Below, in pieces: positions 9,494 to 20,509 of a stretch of 64,000 nucleotides of DNA. A model generated the notes under the pieces. It was not told where the DNA came from and searched no databases. It saw only the letters and a list, made by a program, of their open reading frames with translations. The translations under genes were made by a program, and so were the position numbers. Each line of letters begins with the position of its first letter. The first letter of the stretch is position 1. Where the stretch lies: the NCBI GenBank assembly GCA_030323885.1, contig CM059188.1, positions 115,595,430-115,659,429 of the forward strand, in the 5' to 3' direction. Source of the DNA: Branchipolynoe longqiensis. Taxonomy: Eukaryota; Annelida; Polychaeta; Phyllodocida; Polynoidae.

Positions 9494-9643
9494 GTATTAT
9501 ATTTTATAGTCTTTATTTATTGCACTTAGTGTTGTGAATATCCATACCTTTTCTGGAAAACTATTAATGTGTTTTAATACGGTTTATTTGAAGCTTTGTA
9601 TGCTTAAGTTTTACTAACTGCTTTTGCTGGGGATTTCTTTTAC

Positions 9644-9898
9644 TGAAGATTTACATTGCCCATCATGGGTAAGTCTGAATAGTCTTTTTTTCACCATTAG
9701 ACAGTTGGTCAATAGAAAGCTTGAGCCTACACTGTTCCCGACCCATGGGAGTTTTAACCTCCCACACCACATACACATGGTATGAGAGCAACTGGCCTTT
9801 GATGATATTGTAAGTTAGACACAGCGTTGGAAATCCAAATTGGCAGAGGTGATGGCATCGGGATTCGGACCATCGAACTTCAGATTAGGAGTCTGAAC
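9644..9898 (-). repeat. SINE family B
   Basis: Inverted SINE B: a tail-side block AAGATTTACATTGCCCATCA, then the body (ACCTCCCACACCACATACAC, CAAATTGGCAGAGGTGATGG). It is cut inside the head and followed directly by a second partial copy. Confidence 0.75.
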
Positions 9899-10112
9899 TA
9901 GAATTGTACTGACCCAAGGGATGTTTAACCTCCCACACCACATAGACATGGTATGAGAGAAACTGGCTTTTGATGACACTATAGGTTACACATAGCGGTG
10001 GAACTCCAAATTAGCAGAGGTGATGGCATTGGGAATCGAACCATCGACCTTCAGATTAGGAGTATGAACTAGAAAAAAGTCAGATGCTCTAACCACTCCG
10101 ACACAGAGAACT
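9899..10112 (-). repeat. SINE family B, second adjacent copy
   Basis: This repeats the body and adds the full tRNA-like head, ending AACCACTCCGACACAGAGAA. The complement of the head contains the A box region and GGTTCGATTCCC-like B box. The pair looks like a tandem partial duplication or an insertion into an existing copy. Confidence 0.75.
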
Positions 10113-11027
10113 CCAATGTAAACGGTATCCATCAAGTGGTAGGTATTTTAGGGTCATAGTGATAGGGGGTAGGTGGATGGGTACAGGGGGGGGGGGGGGG
10201 GCCCACATCTCGTTGGGTGGGGATAATGGATGGAATGAGCGGAGTGGAAAATCCAAGAGATTGCCGAGACCAGTTAAGAATGGCTGATAGGACTAGAGAG
10301 TGTTACACAAGAGAAAGGTGACATTGTGTTTAAAGATCGCCCTTCATTTTGGTGCAGGGTTTCTAAAGCCACATTAATATTGTTCCATAATACCCCCATC
10401 ACACCAACGTAGTTCTCAAAACGTCCAACCCAGTTCTAAAATGGGGTAGAACATGGCCGCCGAAAATCTTTAACATGCTCAAAGTTCTAGAGCACCCTTC
10501 CATCCTTGCCCGTCCATGCAGTTCATAAAAAGTTTGTAAAACATTACTACTATGTTGACTATGTTCGCACACAGTTTGAGCCCGTTCGGCAACATTTTCA
10601 AGAATGTAGTAAGAACTATTTTGGTGTGATAGGGGTATAAACAGAGAGGGTGACTATAATAGGATGCCATTCTAAGTGGAAATTGCATATAAATGTGCAC
10701 ACGTGGGAAGATAGCATGTCTGTGGGCTATAGATTTATGGGTATAGATTTATGGGTTGGGGGAATCGATGTATTGATCTGGCGACATTTAGTAAAGCAGG
10801 GCCCTCCTTTCTACTGTGCCCAGGAGGGGTCAAAGGTTAGAATAATAGGTTAATGTCAAGGACGGAGAAATGGCACAAGTCCTTATATGGAATTACCAAT
10901 GGCAAGTTTGTATCAGCTTGGAATAAAAAGTAAAAATGATAACTGGATGGCAGAATTCCCTTTTCAAATGACCTCTACAATACAAAAGGTCGAATTTTGG
11001 TTAGAAGGGAGACTACGATTGGCGGCC
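10113..11027. other. Unassigned intronic sequence with a G tract
   Basis: Contains a run of about 17 G at 10185-10201. Otherwise no exon, RNA or repeat family is recognised. Confidence 0.45.
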
Positions 11028-11371
11028 ATTGGCTGGTTGCTTTTTGTAGTTTTATGCTCTGGCAACATCTATGGTCATATCAGGATGGGTACCGACTCGT
11101 GACAGTGCACACTCATGACAAATTTACAATGCAGCCCCACTGTGAAACCACGGCACTAGCACCATGACCTGATATCCTGCTCAGTCACAGTATCCTGACA
11201 CTGAACCACCAACCAGTCCTTGCCCTATCCTAATAATGCCGAGCACCTGCCTAGGAAGCAAACACGATACATTTTTAAGTCATTGGTTTGACTCGACCAG
11301 TGTTTGAAACCCACGATCCACCAAAAGAAGATGGATGCTCAACTTATTCGGTCATCCCGTCTGGTGTACTA
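11028..11371 (-). repeat. SINE family A, near full length
   Basis: Inverted copy from TTGGCTGGTTGCTTTTTGTA (tail) to TTCGGTCATCCCGTCTGG (head). The B-box region is degenerate. Confidence 0.82.
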
Positions 11372-11669
11372 ACAAAGGAAGTCATGTGACGTCTGGCCCC
11401 TACGCCTTTCAGTGACGTCAACCTTCTTTGCGACGTCAGCGACGGAGTCGTTACTTTTATCATCGCTTTGCGGGTAGTCTAATCTCCGGCGAAGCCTAGT
11501 GTTCATTGGCGAGGTGTGCGGACCATCCTACAATCCACACCTATTCCTTATCTGGTCCAGAGTAAAAACCATTGCATTGTATTCCTTATCTGGTAGCAAG
11601 ATTTTCTTTTTTTTAATGCAGGGCTCTAACAAAGCATGAGCAGTCGGCGGCGGATCGAGCCTAAATCTA
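11372..11669. promoter_or_regulatory. CRE-like cluster in a GC-richer intronic patch
   Basis: Three cAMP-response-element-like sites lie within 52 bp: TGACGTC (11387-11393), TGACGTCA (11413-11420) and CGACGTCAG (11431-11439). The neighbourhood is richer in CpG than the surroundings. There is no TATA box or exon beside them, so a regulatory role is only a possibility. Confidence 0.25.
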
Positions 11670-11679
11670 GTCAGAGGGA

Positions 11680-12027
11680 TGTTGGTTGGTTATTGGAGTT
11701 TTACATCCTGGCAACATCTAAGGTTATATCAGGACAGATACCGGCTTGTGATGGTGTTCACTCATGGTGACTTTATAGTGCTGCCCCACTGGGAAATTAG
11801 GCCACCGGCACCATGACCCAATATCCCACACACACATTATCCTGATACTGAGCTAACCAGTCCTTACACTATCCTATTATAAATCCAGAGCGCCATACTA
11901 GGAAGTGACTAGGAAGTGACAAGTTTCAATTTTATATAAGTCATTGGTTTGACTCAACCGGGAACCAAATTCCTGACCTTCCGCACGCGAGTCACGCACT
12001 CTACCGATTCGGCCACTGGGCCCAGTG
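11680..12027 (-). repeat. SINE family A, full length, 10-bp TSD
   Basis: Complete inverted copy, with tail TTGGTTGGTTATTGGAG and head ending GATTCGGCCACTGGGCCCA. Flanked by the perfect repeat GTCAGAGGGA (11670-11679, 12028-12037). Confidence 0.88.
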
Positions 12028-12223
12028 GTCAGAGGGACGACTTAGAGCCGGTGTCACGAAATAGAATCGTCCCGATATTATATTTCGAAATATAACTCTC
12101 CCCCCCATATCCCCTCCGCCTCCCACCTCCCATAATCTCTCACCCGCTCACCTCCTCACTCATCCTGATCTTTCTCTCCCTTCCCTATAAACCACCACCC
12201 TCCTCCCCTCCCCATCCTACTGC

Positions 12224-12272
12224 GGTCCCAACTAAATGTTCTGGGAATATATATATAATATAACATAATATA

Positions 12273-12311
<39 letters not shown>

Positions 12312-12646
12312 ATATATATATATCCGACCGTCTGTTCGGGTCTGGCAGCAGTAGTGACCAGACGCAGCTGGTATCAGGGCGGTCAGGAGCCACACACAGG
12401 TGGCAGACTAGTGGAGGATGAAGGAACTAGACTAGGCAGCAGCACAGTAGGTAGTACTAACTCAATGACGCTAGTACAGTAGGGGTAACTAAATCACATG
12501 ACAGTAGGATGTAGTAACTAATAGAGAGAGAACCGCTAGGTGGTTGTGTCCTGCTTTATATTCCCATAATAGATTATAGAGCACATATATATATATTATG
12601 TTATATTATATATATATATATATTCCCAGAACATTTAGTTGGGACC
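12224..12646. mobile_element. MITE with 34-bp AT-rich TIRs (family E)
   Basis: Long perfect inverted ends start GGTCCCAACTAAATGTTC and run into TA repeats; the complement ends at 12646. The interior (12355-12600) contains a GACGCAGCTGG..CAGGTGGC block and the signature TATATTCCCATAATAG, both shared in part with 32935-33215, 36250-36420 and 51270-51475. No coding capacity. It abuts the DIRS-like relic. Confidence 0.75.
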
Positions 12647-12689
12647 GTATTGAGTAAATTAACAGTGAATATTAGGAAATAATTCATTA

Positions 12690-14060
12690 GTTACAACACA
12701 TGGCTATAGGCCAGAACTGCCCATGACAGTACTGTGTTGGTATACATCTAGCATCACAATTCTGTAGTAAAAAACCAAGGTCGGTACATATGACAGTAAA
12801 CAAGTGGGTACAACATACCAGCCCGGCAGAATCAGCCGAAGCAATCCTAGCCCTATTTGACTGGACTGTCCACCTGCTTAGAGAATCACAAATAATATTT
12901 ATATCACTGCTCAAATACACAGAACCAATCTCAAAATCATAACTGCAAGAAACCCAAAATAATTCACGAATTCACACCATTATCTGCTTATTCTTACAGC
13001 GCCCAGTCGCCAGAGCCGCACAGACAGTTGTATTCTCAGTAACAAAAATCACGGATGTATCCCTCCAATGCTCTGCCCAACAGGTAGCAGTGCTAAGGAC
13101 CGCCCACATGTCTCGTACATTAATGTGTGCGTCAATGCACACCACGTTAGTGTCCGCATGGTGATGACCAACTTGGCCAATTAAGTCTTGAGACGCGTCG
13201 GGTTCAAAAACCCCCACGCAGCAATCATTTGCATGTGTGGCGCCAAATCCTGAATGTGAAGCATCGGAATAAGCCGACACACATGCTGACCGAGGATACA
13301 TGCATGACCGTTAAAACGATCAACAAAATGAAGCCACCAGGATATCTCCTCCCTGAACCCCCTATTTAACTGAAATTGATAGTATGGTTGCTTGAGTGTC
13401 CTAATAGCATCGTAAACCCAGCTACAAGATGAAAGTCAACCCCTGACAAGTGTGGCGCAGTGCACGAAAGCGCCCACTCAACCTCGCCAAGTCTTGACGA
13501 GTGTCCTTCCGCTTATTCAAAAAAGAAAGCAAATGCGCTTTGAGCTTCATAATCTTATCCTCAGGGAAGCGTAGTTGCATGCGAACAGTATCAATATCTA
13601 TGCCCAGAAATCTGGTGCACTGAGCAGGTGAGGTTATTTTAGCAAAACTAATAAAAAGTCCCAATTGTCTGGTCGCTCTAATAATTGTCAATTGTGATCT
13701 AGAGCATGCGTCCTAAGACTAGCCGGAGACGGCGAAGTCCATTGAGGTAGTTCACCACACCCTCAACTCCATGTCGCTCAGACAAACGAATGACAAAATG
13801 ACTAATTCTCGTAAATATATATGGGCTCGAAGAGAGAGCCCCATGCACCTTCTATTATCCACAAAATATTTTATTCCACTGCCGAAGTCCCACTGCAGAC
13901 CCTGCCGAACCCTATCAATGGGATGCATAGAAACGGCCGTATAGGCATTCTTTATATCCACAACTGCAATGTATTCCAACGGAAGCATATTATCAACAAG
14001 GTCGTCGACGCCCCGATAGGAAGATGTCTTGCTCACCTTGTCCACATACACAGATCACAG
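12690..14060 (-). pseudogene. DIRS/Ngaro-like RT-RNase H relic
   Basis: On the minus strand, broken frames give, in order: RT palm (YIAVVDIKNAYTAVSMHP, then QGLQWDF and RCMGLSL, 13752-14051), a degraded YLDD-type box near 13735, and the post-palm block CTRFLGIDIDTVRMQLRFPE with LARLSGRFRALRH (13422-13691). An RNase H-like domain follows (VSAYSDASHSGFGATHA and DAHINVRDMWAVLS, 12972-13301), then the NIICDSLSRW tail (12690-12920). This order and the SDAS..GWG and N..DSLSR motifs are typical of tyrosine-recombinase retrotransposons. Several stops and a frameshift at the catalytic box show it is dead. No recombinase domain is seen before the MITE at 12646. Confidence 0.82.
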
Positions 14061-15335
14061 ATTCAAGTGGTCCGTCCCCTGATCAGCCAGGACACGGTTA
14101 ACCTCTCATCGATATCATCTCTCAGAGGGCGGCAGACAACTCAGGGACCACCTCTGGCAAGCCTGCTGCCACCTGTTGCCTAAGAAGAGCAACAGAGTGT
14201 AAAATTTCCCGATATTTAGACATTGGCGGATGTGTGAACTAGTATATAGTAATTACAATTGTTATATAAAAAGGTAAATGGTATATAGAGCCAGAGGCAT
14301 GAAGGTATTATGTGGTGCTGGTGATCCTTTGCTGAATTTGATATAAACCTTATGTAGTTATAGATAGTGTGAGAGGGGCACTACTTTTAGTGTGACAGAG
14401 CCTTGGGAGCTCTGCTCACATACCCCCTCCCCCCCCCCAATTGTTATTTACGGATCACTGCACACCCAGACACAACAGGGCACTGTAGCCATAAACAACC
14501 AAGGCTTGGATACAGGCAGGTTGGATGTTCATTGGTTGGTTGAAGAATGCCTAGTGCTGATTGGAGGAGCTGATCAGGTGTGACAGCCATCTTGGATTCA
14601 TGTGACTATATAGTAATAAACCTGAGGGTGTAAGCTCTCCATCTGTGCACTTTCTACTCTACCTTTCTCTTGCCTGTAGTGATTTCATATTTAGCCTACC
14701 TACACAACCACAGCTGCCAGCCGTCGACTTTACAAGAAGTCAGCGTAATCTCAGCTGCCACACTTGCTGTCCGGACTCCACTTCATCCAGACCTCTTCTA
14801 TCGACACACAGCTGCTGGTCTCCTCTCCTGGTTTGATCTAACAAAATATTGCAGGGTGAGACCAGCCCACTTTTCACCTTCTACTGCCACTACCCTATTT
14901 GTGTCTCCACTCGCTGTCTGGTCAACCCAGAGCAAGGAGGCATGGATCTTTGACTCAACTCTCCTCACTTCTCTTTCCTCAATCCTACCCATTGCTTTTT
15001 TTTTTGTCCCAGGCTTACTACTCCTCCTGAGCAAACAAATTGGTTGCTTGGGTGGGGGGCCCTTTTCCTTTTTTACTACTGCTCTCTGCTCTATTGACTG
15101 TAAATCCCGTCATTTTCCCTTCCTGCCTCTCCAACCGTTCAACGCTCGGACTGAAGTGCTTTGAATACGTGACTCTACTTCTACCAAGGCTGGACCGATT
15201 TATCGGTGCCACTCCAATGCTGCAGGTTCGCAGCCTGTGCCCGATACAGGTTACAAAGAACCCAACGAAGCGAACCTGCCACCACTGTGTGAGTGGTTAT
15301 GTGGCCCATTTTTTGTTCTTGAAAATGTATACTAC
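14061..15335. other. Unassigned sequence between DIRS relic and LTR-like copy
   Basis: 14061-14190 is probably a badly decayed extension of the RT relic. At 14393-14660 there is TG-initial sequence with TATATAGTAATAAACC (14606-14621), which looks like part of an LTR or promoter, but no matching copy is present. A 164-residue open frame (14670-15164, plus) has no recognisable motif and is not called a gene. Confidence 0.4.
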
Positions 15336-15672
15336 TGTAGTAGTCTGTACATGAGCCCCACTACCATGCATTGGTGGCAGACACTATGCTGCACACCTAT
15401 GCAGTTACACTGAACTGCGCTAGGTGGCGGCAGGCTAGCCAGCAGGCAGACCCCCGACAGGTCTGCCCTCTACTGCATGTGGCTAGCTCACCCCCCACCC
15501 ACCTATAGAGGCGACGTGGGACCTGGCGAGTTAGGAGGCGGGTCAGTTGACTTTTGACGCCGCGGAGAGCAGAGGGGTTTTGTAATAAACCAGGTTGAAG
15601 CGTACTGATACTGAATCTTGGCATTCTTCCGTGAGTGCGTGATGGTGTGGGGGAAGACTGTGGGCCATCACA
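15336..15672 (+). repeat. LTR-like sequence, copy 2 (solo LTR?)
   Basis: Starts TGTAGTAGTCTG and ends GGGCCATCACA, with AATAAACC at about 15583 as a possible poly(A) signal. The 4-bp repeat CTAC flanks it exactly (15332-15335, 15673-15676). Shares both ends and several internal blocks with 9204-9493. It has no PBS or protease/RT region attached. Confidence 0.5.
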
Positions 15673-15676
15673 CTAC

Positions 15677-15958
15677 CTATCATTGATAAGTTTGAATAGT
15701 CTTGTTTTCACAATAATACAGTTGGTCGATAGAAAGCCTACACTTTTACCAACACAAGGGATTGTTAACCTCCCACACCACATCGACAGGGTATCAGAGC
15801 AACTGTCCTTTGATGATGATGTGCACTATACACAGTGGTTGAAATCCAAATTAGCAGAAATGATGGCATGGGGAATCAAACCAGCGACCTTCAGCTTAAG
15901 AGTCTGACCTAGAAAAAAGTCAGATACTCAAACCACTCCGCAACAGAGAACACCAGGT
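15677..15958 (-). repeat. SINE family B
   Basis: Inverted copy with tail block TGATAAGTTTGAATAGTC, body AACCTCCCACACCACATCGA, and head ending AAACCACTCCGCAACAGAGA. The A6 (T6 in sense) run between the Pol III boxes is present. Confidence 0.78.
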
Positions 15959-15992
15959 GGGCTACTAAACTAACATTGCCAAATTTCGAATC

Positions 15993-16148
15993 CCGTCTAT
16001 TGAAAAAGATTACCTCAGTATTCCCTTCTATGTGGTGACAAATGTTTAACAAGTGCACCAGGACGTAAGTTAGATATGTAGAATTAAATCTATATAATTG
16101 TTTTGATTTTGAAAATGTTATGCGTTCATCACCCTATGTAGCTTTAAA
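15993..16148 (-). mobile_element. Family D MITE, partial
   Basis: Contains CTCAGTATTCCCTTCTATGT, AATAAGTGCACCAG-like sequence and a degenerate end CCCTATGTAGCTTTAAA. One end is truncated at about 15993. Confidence 0.65.
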
Positions 16149-16222
16149 TAAAAGTCTGGCTGGAGACTGGAAACAGGACACCCTAATCACCAATAACAAA
16201 CAGATTTCAAGGCAATGTGTCC

Positions 16223-16818
16223 TTCAAGCCCCAGTCAGACCTCACTGGATTGGAGAAACGGACAGAAAACGGACACTGTCCGGTGAAATATGGCAATGTA
16301 TGGTTTATATATGGTTAGAAACCGGCGTGTCCGTTATCTGTCCGGTGATGTCCGGAGGTGTCCGGTACAAGTTTTGAACATGCACAAAACTTTTACCGGA
16401 CACTGCCAGACAGAAGTATCCGGTTGGTGTCCGGTTTAAGTCCCTTTAGTCCGCTTTGTCCGTTTCATGTCCGGTACCCATTCGTTACGTCTCCGGTTTG
16501 CATCCTGCCAAGTCCGTTGACGGGTTTTTGTTGTTTTTATTTGGCGGAAATTCGGTCAGTATATATTTTCAGCGTGTCCGTGAACAATCCGGTATGTGCG
16601 TTTGACATTCGGTTTTCATCCGGCTCTCGCCCGTTTCTCGTCCGGTGGATATTCGTTAATGTACGTTCCTTGTCCGCTTTGCGTCCGTTTCGTCCGGCGG
16701 CCGTAGCAACAGTTTGACACATCTCGGTACATTTTGATACCGAACACCACCGGACTAGATAATTCTTTGTCCGGTTTATGTCCGTTGCTAAATCCGGTAT
16801 GGTCTGACTGGGCCTTGA
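16223..16818. mobile_element. Family P MITE (CGG type), copy 2
   Basis: TIRs TCAAGCCCCAGTCAGACC (left) and its near complement ending GGTCTGACTGGGCCTTGA. The interior is built largely from degenerate GTCCGGT(A/T) words plus the core palindrome at 16369-16392. A second conserved block (GACACATCTCGGTACATTTT, then CCGGACTAGATAATTC) lies near 16715-16765. No ORF of interest. Confidence 0.8.
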
Positions 16819-17166
16819 GGGAAATAACGGCAGGCCATGAACACAAGATGGTGCCGGTTAATAACCATCAATCGTCCCAGTCTATGCCTCACTACATGGT
16901 AGAGGCGACTCATCTGTGAATCGGGCAGCATTAGCAATTTAGTTGTAACCCCATTGAAGCCGAGGTCTACATTAGAGTGTGAATCTAGGCAGAAAGCGCA
17001 GCCATTGTTTTATTCTGTTGATGACGTCACCTGCATTGAAGGCCACCTGCATTGCGTCAACCCGAAAATACTACCACCTGCATTTTAAAATATGTTCATG
17101 ATACCTAATATTGTATCATTGACTGTTCGTGTAAATACCAAGCATTTTGAATTTAGATTATATTAA
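16819..17166. other. Unassigned intronic sequence
   Basis: Holds TGATGACGTCACC (about 17021) and repeated CCACCTGCATT words; no coding pattern. Confidence 0.4.
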
Positions 17167-17219
17167 GATATAGAAAAGAGATAAGATATGATAAAAGCAC
17201 ATTAATAATCAGCATCTAT

Positions 17220-18371
17220 GTAAAGTTGCGTAGTCCGATGGTTTTGACTTTCCCGCCATTTTTCTGAGATAAATATATGAAGAGCTCAGGCGCAAAACCA
17301 CCTACGAGCCCTGTCACATTACGATGCATCGCGTCGGGATATGTCGTAATGTGTTACGCATTTGTTATACAAACGTTGGTGTACGTCGATGTACGTTGAT
17401 ATACGGCGTCATTCGTTAAGCAGTCGCGAAAGTTTTGTGCATGCACGAAAACGTTTGACAACGTGTGGATTTTACATCAGCTATACTTTATGTATACATT
17501 AGGTGTACGTCGATGTATGTTAAACATACGTTAGACAAACGTTGTTCACTACGTTGCACTATGTTGACCTACCTTAAAGGCAGTCAAAATGTAGTCTGCG
17601 TACTGACCACATATGGATAACATACATCTAACATACGTCTAACGTACATTTTGCATTTCTCCACCGTGTCTTGACATATGTAACATATGAGGCATAATTC
17701 TGGCGATCGAATAACATATGTTTCAAAAGGTGCTAAGCAATATGGGACAAAACTTTGTCCATTGTAACGATCAACATACTATCTGCTCATGCATTTGCTC
17801 AGGATAAACTCATTTGTTTTTTACATGGTGTTTCATAATGCCAATAAAATACATATCGATTTGAAGCAAATGTCCTTGTGTTTTCAGTGTAACCGTTTCT
17901 GTGCTGTTTTGTGTCAATTGTTACAAGGGACCAACAAAAATAGTTATCACCTTTTGAGACATGCTGATATAACGTTCAACAGCATTCTCCGAACGTACGG
18001 GAAGCGTAATTCAAGCGTTTTTCGCCGGGGGGGGGGGGGGCCACATTAGCCATACATTGGTCATATGGTGGCCATACCATACGTATATGGTATGTATACA
18101 TCCAACTTTGACCCCTTGCTGAAAGGTTTGACACGTCTCGACATAAAAAAGTGATTTTACACATTGGCCACATTCTTGCGAGATGCGTCGTAATGTGACA
18201 GGGCCATAAACGCCAATCAACAAACAGAGATAAACATTGGAATCAAACAATCCAATCGATGAATTTTGTGTCCAACTTACTTCAACCTTAAATAAGATAG
18301 ATTATAACAGTTAATACTTTTATCTCAGTTCAAATGCAGAAACTCAAAACCATCGGACTATGCAACTTTAA
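17220..18371. mobile_element. Family D MITE split by a family P element
   Basis: The outer ends are family D termini: TAAAGTTGCGTAGTCCGATG at 17220 and CATCGGACTATGCAACTTTA at 18352-18371. The middle is occupied by family P copy 3 (17307-18205). The outer flanks carry a ~48-bp direct repeat (17170-17219 and 18378-18426, core AAGAGATAAGATATGATAAA), far longer than a transposon TSD. Confidence 0.7.
17307..18205. mobile_element. Family P MITE (CGT type), copy 3
   Basis: TIRs GCCCTGTCACATTACGATGC and its near complement ending GTAATGTGACAGGGC. The interior is made of degenerate (A/G)CGTACGT and ACATACGTT words instead of GTCCGG. The core palindrome is at 17429-17456 (AAAGTTTTGTGC and mirror). 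Confidence 0.8.
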
Positions 18372-18660
18372 GCTAAAATAGAAAAGAGATAAGATATGAT
18401 AAAGGCCCATTAATAATCAGTGTATATCTAAGCGCGCAGATGAGATTATACTCCCCGCTATTTTGCCTGAGGAGCGAAGTCTGGAAATATATAGACACCT
18501 CAAGGTCCACCAAATGGTTAAAGGAAAGTTAATGTTGCGAAAGGGTTAGGTTTATTTTATTTATTTAGCTGTTTAGTAGCTTATGTAGGTTAATTCCGTG
18601 AGTGGCAGGAGTGAATTTTCTAATTGTGTATTTCCCTGAAAAATAATGACCACTCCATAG

Positions 18661-19000
18661 GTTGGCTAGTTGTTTGTCGGAGTTTTACATCCTGGCAACA
18701 TCTAAGGTCATATCAGGACGGGTACCGACTTGAGACAGTACAAACTCATGGTGACTTTATAATGCTGCCCCACTGGGACACCAGGCCATCAGCACCATGA
18801 CCTGATATCCTACTCACTCACATTATCCTGACACTGAGCCAACCAGTCCTTGCCCTATCCTATTAATGCCGAGCGCCCGGCTAGGAAGCGACAAGTATCA
18901 ATTTTGAAGTCATTGCTTTGACTCCACCAGGGTTCGAACCCCACGATCTACCAAAACGGAAAACCGACGCTCAACTCATTTGGCCATCCTGACGGGTCCT
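18661..19000 (-). repeat. SINE family A, near full length
   Basis: Inverted copy from TTTACATCCTGGCAACATCT through CCAGTCCTTGCCCTATCC to the head with GGTTCGAACCCC (B box on the complement) and TTTGGCCATCCTGACGGGTC. Confidence 0.85.
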
Positions 19001-19035
19001 GTATGAATGTCTTCCACTAGCCGATGATAAAAAAT

Positions 19036-19078
19036 CAATGTGTCCTAGAGGCGTCGTTAAATAAAACAAACTTTGTAT
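19036..19078 (+). repeat. V-SINE-type tail fragment
   Basis: GTGTCCTAGAGGCGTCGTTA followed by AATAAAACAAACTTTG. Confidence 0.65.
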
Positions 19079-19179
19079 GTATGTCATTGTAAACATTCAA
19101 TGACCATTTACAAGACTTACAATTCCAGGTAGACAAGTGTAGTAGTATGCACTAATGTCTCAGGCAAGGAGTCGCATGG

Positions 19180-19400
19180 ACAGGTGGGTGTGGATAGGGT
19201 GGTAACATCACAGTGCAAGGGCCCGGAATGCAAGAGATGTGGGTTCGATTCCCGCTCTAGGCAAAATCTTTCCCATTTTCATAACCCCCAAGACATAATT
19301 TTGGCAGTACCTGAATCAGGTAAATGAGTAAAGCGAGTAGTGGCACCACCGTCAGAGCTGGGGTTGAGTAGGTTGGAGCAGTAGATGATATCCCAAGCTC
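19180..19400 (+). repeat. Possible fourth tRNA-like SINE (single copy here)
   Basis: A tRNA-like segment at about 19192-19262 has GATAGGGTGGTAACATC (A box-like) and GGGTTCGATTCCCGCTC (good B box). The downstream body contains TACCTGAATCAGGTAAATGA. No second copy is seen, so it could also be a tRNA pseudogene. The rest of 19400-19855 is unassigned. Confidence 0.35.
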
Positions 19401-19855
19401 ACACCCGATTATGTGGCGTTGAGGTGCGCATGAATTCGGGTATTATCCAGCATATATAGCTCTATCCTTACTCATCATGTGACTACGTGCGCCACCACAG
19501 TATGTTTGTCCCTACAGACGCACCATAGCGTGTGAGGAATTTTGCGCAATTATCTGAGCCAACATATCCTGTTGGCTGCCACTTTATGAATATAACCTCC
19601 GTGATACGTTCAGGGAACCAGTTAGAGAATGTTCTTCAACTCAGAAAACGTCCTGTGGGTATCACTGCTACTGAGGTCATTAGTAGACGCAGAACAATAA
19701 GACACTGGACATCCTTAGAGATTTCTCCACGCGCTCTAGAGATTCATTCCATCTCCGTCCTGATGACCATAGACGTTGCCAGGGCTTCAAACTCCAACAA
19801 CCAAACCAAACCCTCAGATACCAATCGTGAGTGTTCTGGATAATGTATCGACTTT

Positions 19856-20155
19856 GTGGCGTTCTCTGTGGTGGAGTGGCTAGAGTGTCTGACTTTTTTC
19901 TAGGTCAGACTCCTAATCTGAGGGTTGGCGGTTCGATTCCCCATGCCCCCAGCTCTGCCAATTTGGATTTCCACCGCTGTGTATAACTTACAGCGTCATC
20001 AAAGGCCGGTTGCTCTCATACCATGTCTATGTGATGTGGGAGGTTAAAAATCCCTTGGGTTGGTAAAAGTGTAGGCTCAGGCTTTCTATCGACCAGCATT
20101 GGAATGAGGAAGACCAGTCGTCTATGACTGAAATTTCCCCTGCTTAAACAACTAA
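19856..20155 (+). repeat. SINE family B, full length
   Basis: The head begins GTTCTCTGTGGTGGAGTGGC with B box GGTTCGATTCCCC. Between them is a T6 run flanked by the inverted repeat GTCTGAC / GTCAGAC. An anticodon-arm-like CAGACTCCTAATCTG follows (loop reads CTCCTAA). Body: CAAATTTGGATTTCCACC-like and AACTTACAGCGTCATC. The tail GACCAGTCGTCTATGACTGA recurs inverted at 30420-30475. Confidence 0.8.
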
Positions 20156-20509
20156 TGGACCAAAAAAAACAAAAAAACCTTCACCTTCAAGGTTGAACCA
20201 TCTATAGCAACTCAACTTACTTTCTCATGAAAGCACACCCATCACCCCCTTTGCTACCGACACCTCTCCAATGCCCCAAGTACTGACATTTGCAATAATT
20301 TGTCCTGCATATATGATTCTACTTCTGCTTGGTTGTCCATCGGTGGTGACGATTACTGCAACTCATCATTTGGTGTGTGCTAGTCGATGACTGATGAGTC
20401 CAATTTGTGCTTGGAAAGTGCAGTGATGCATTGACCAATTTCATATGATGTCAGCACATGTATTTAGGTCAGTGCACGCGCTGCTTGGCTGCAGGACAAC
20501 ATCCGGTCA
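20156..20509. other. Unassigned sequence
   Basis: No coding pattern or repeat family recognised. Confidence 0.4.

Noticed and set aside
14670..15164. 164-codon plus-strand ORF with hydrophobic stretches
   Set aside because: No recognisable family, starts in sequence of unknown origin and overlaps other open frames; insufficient support for a gene.
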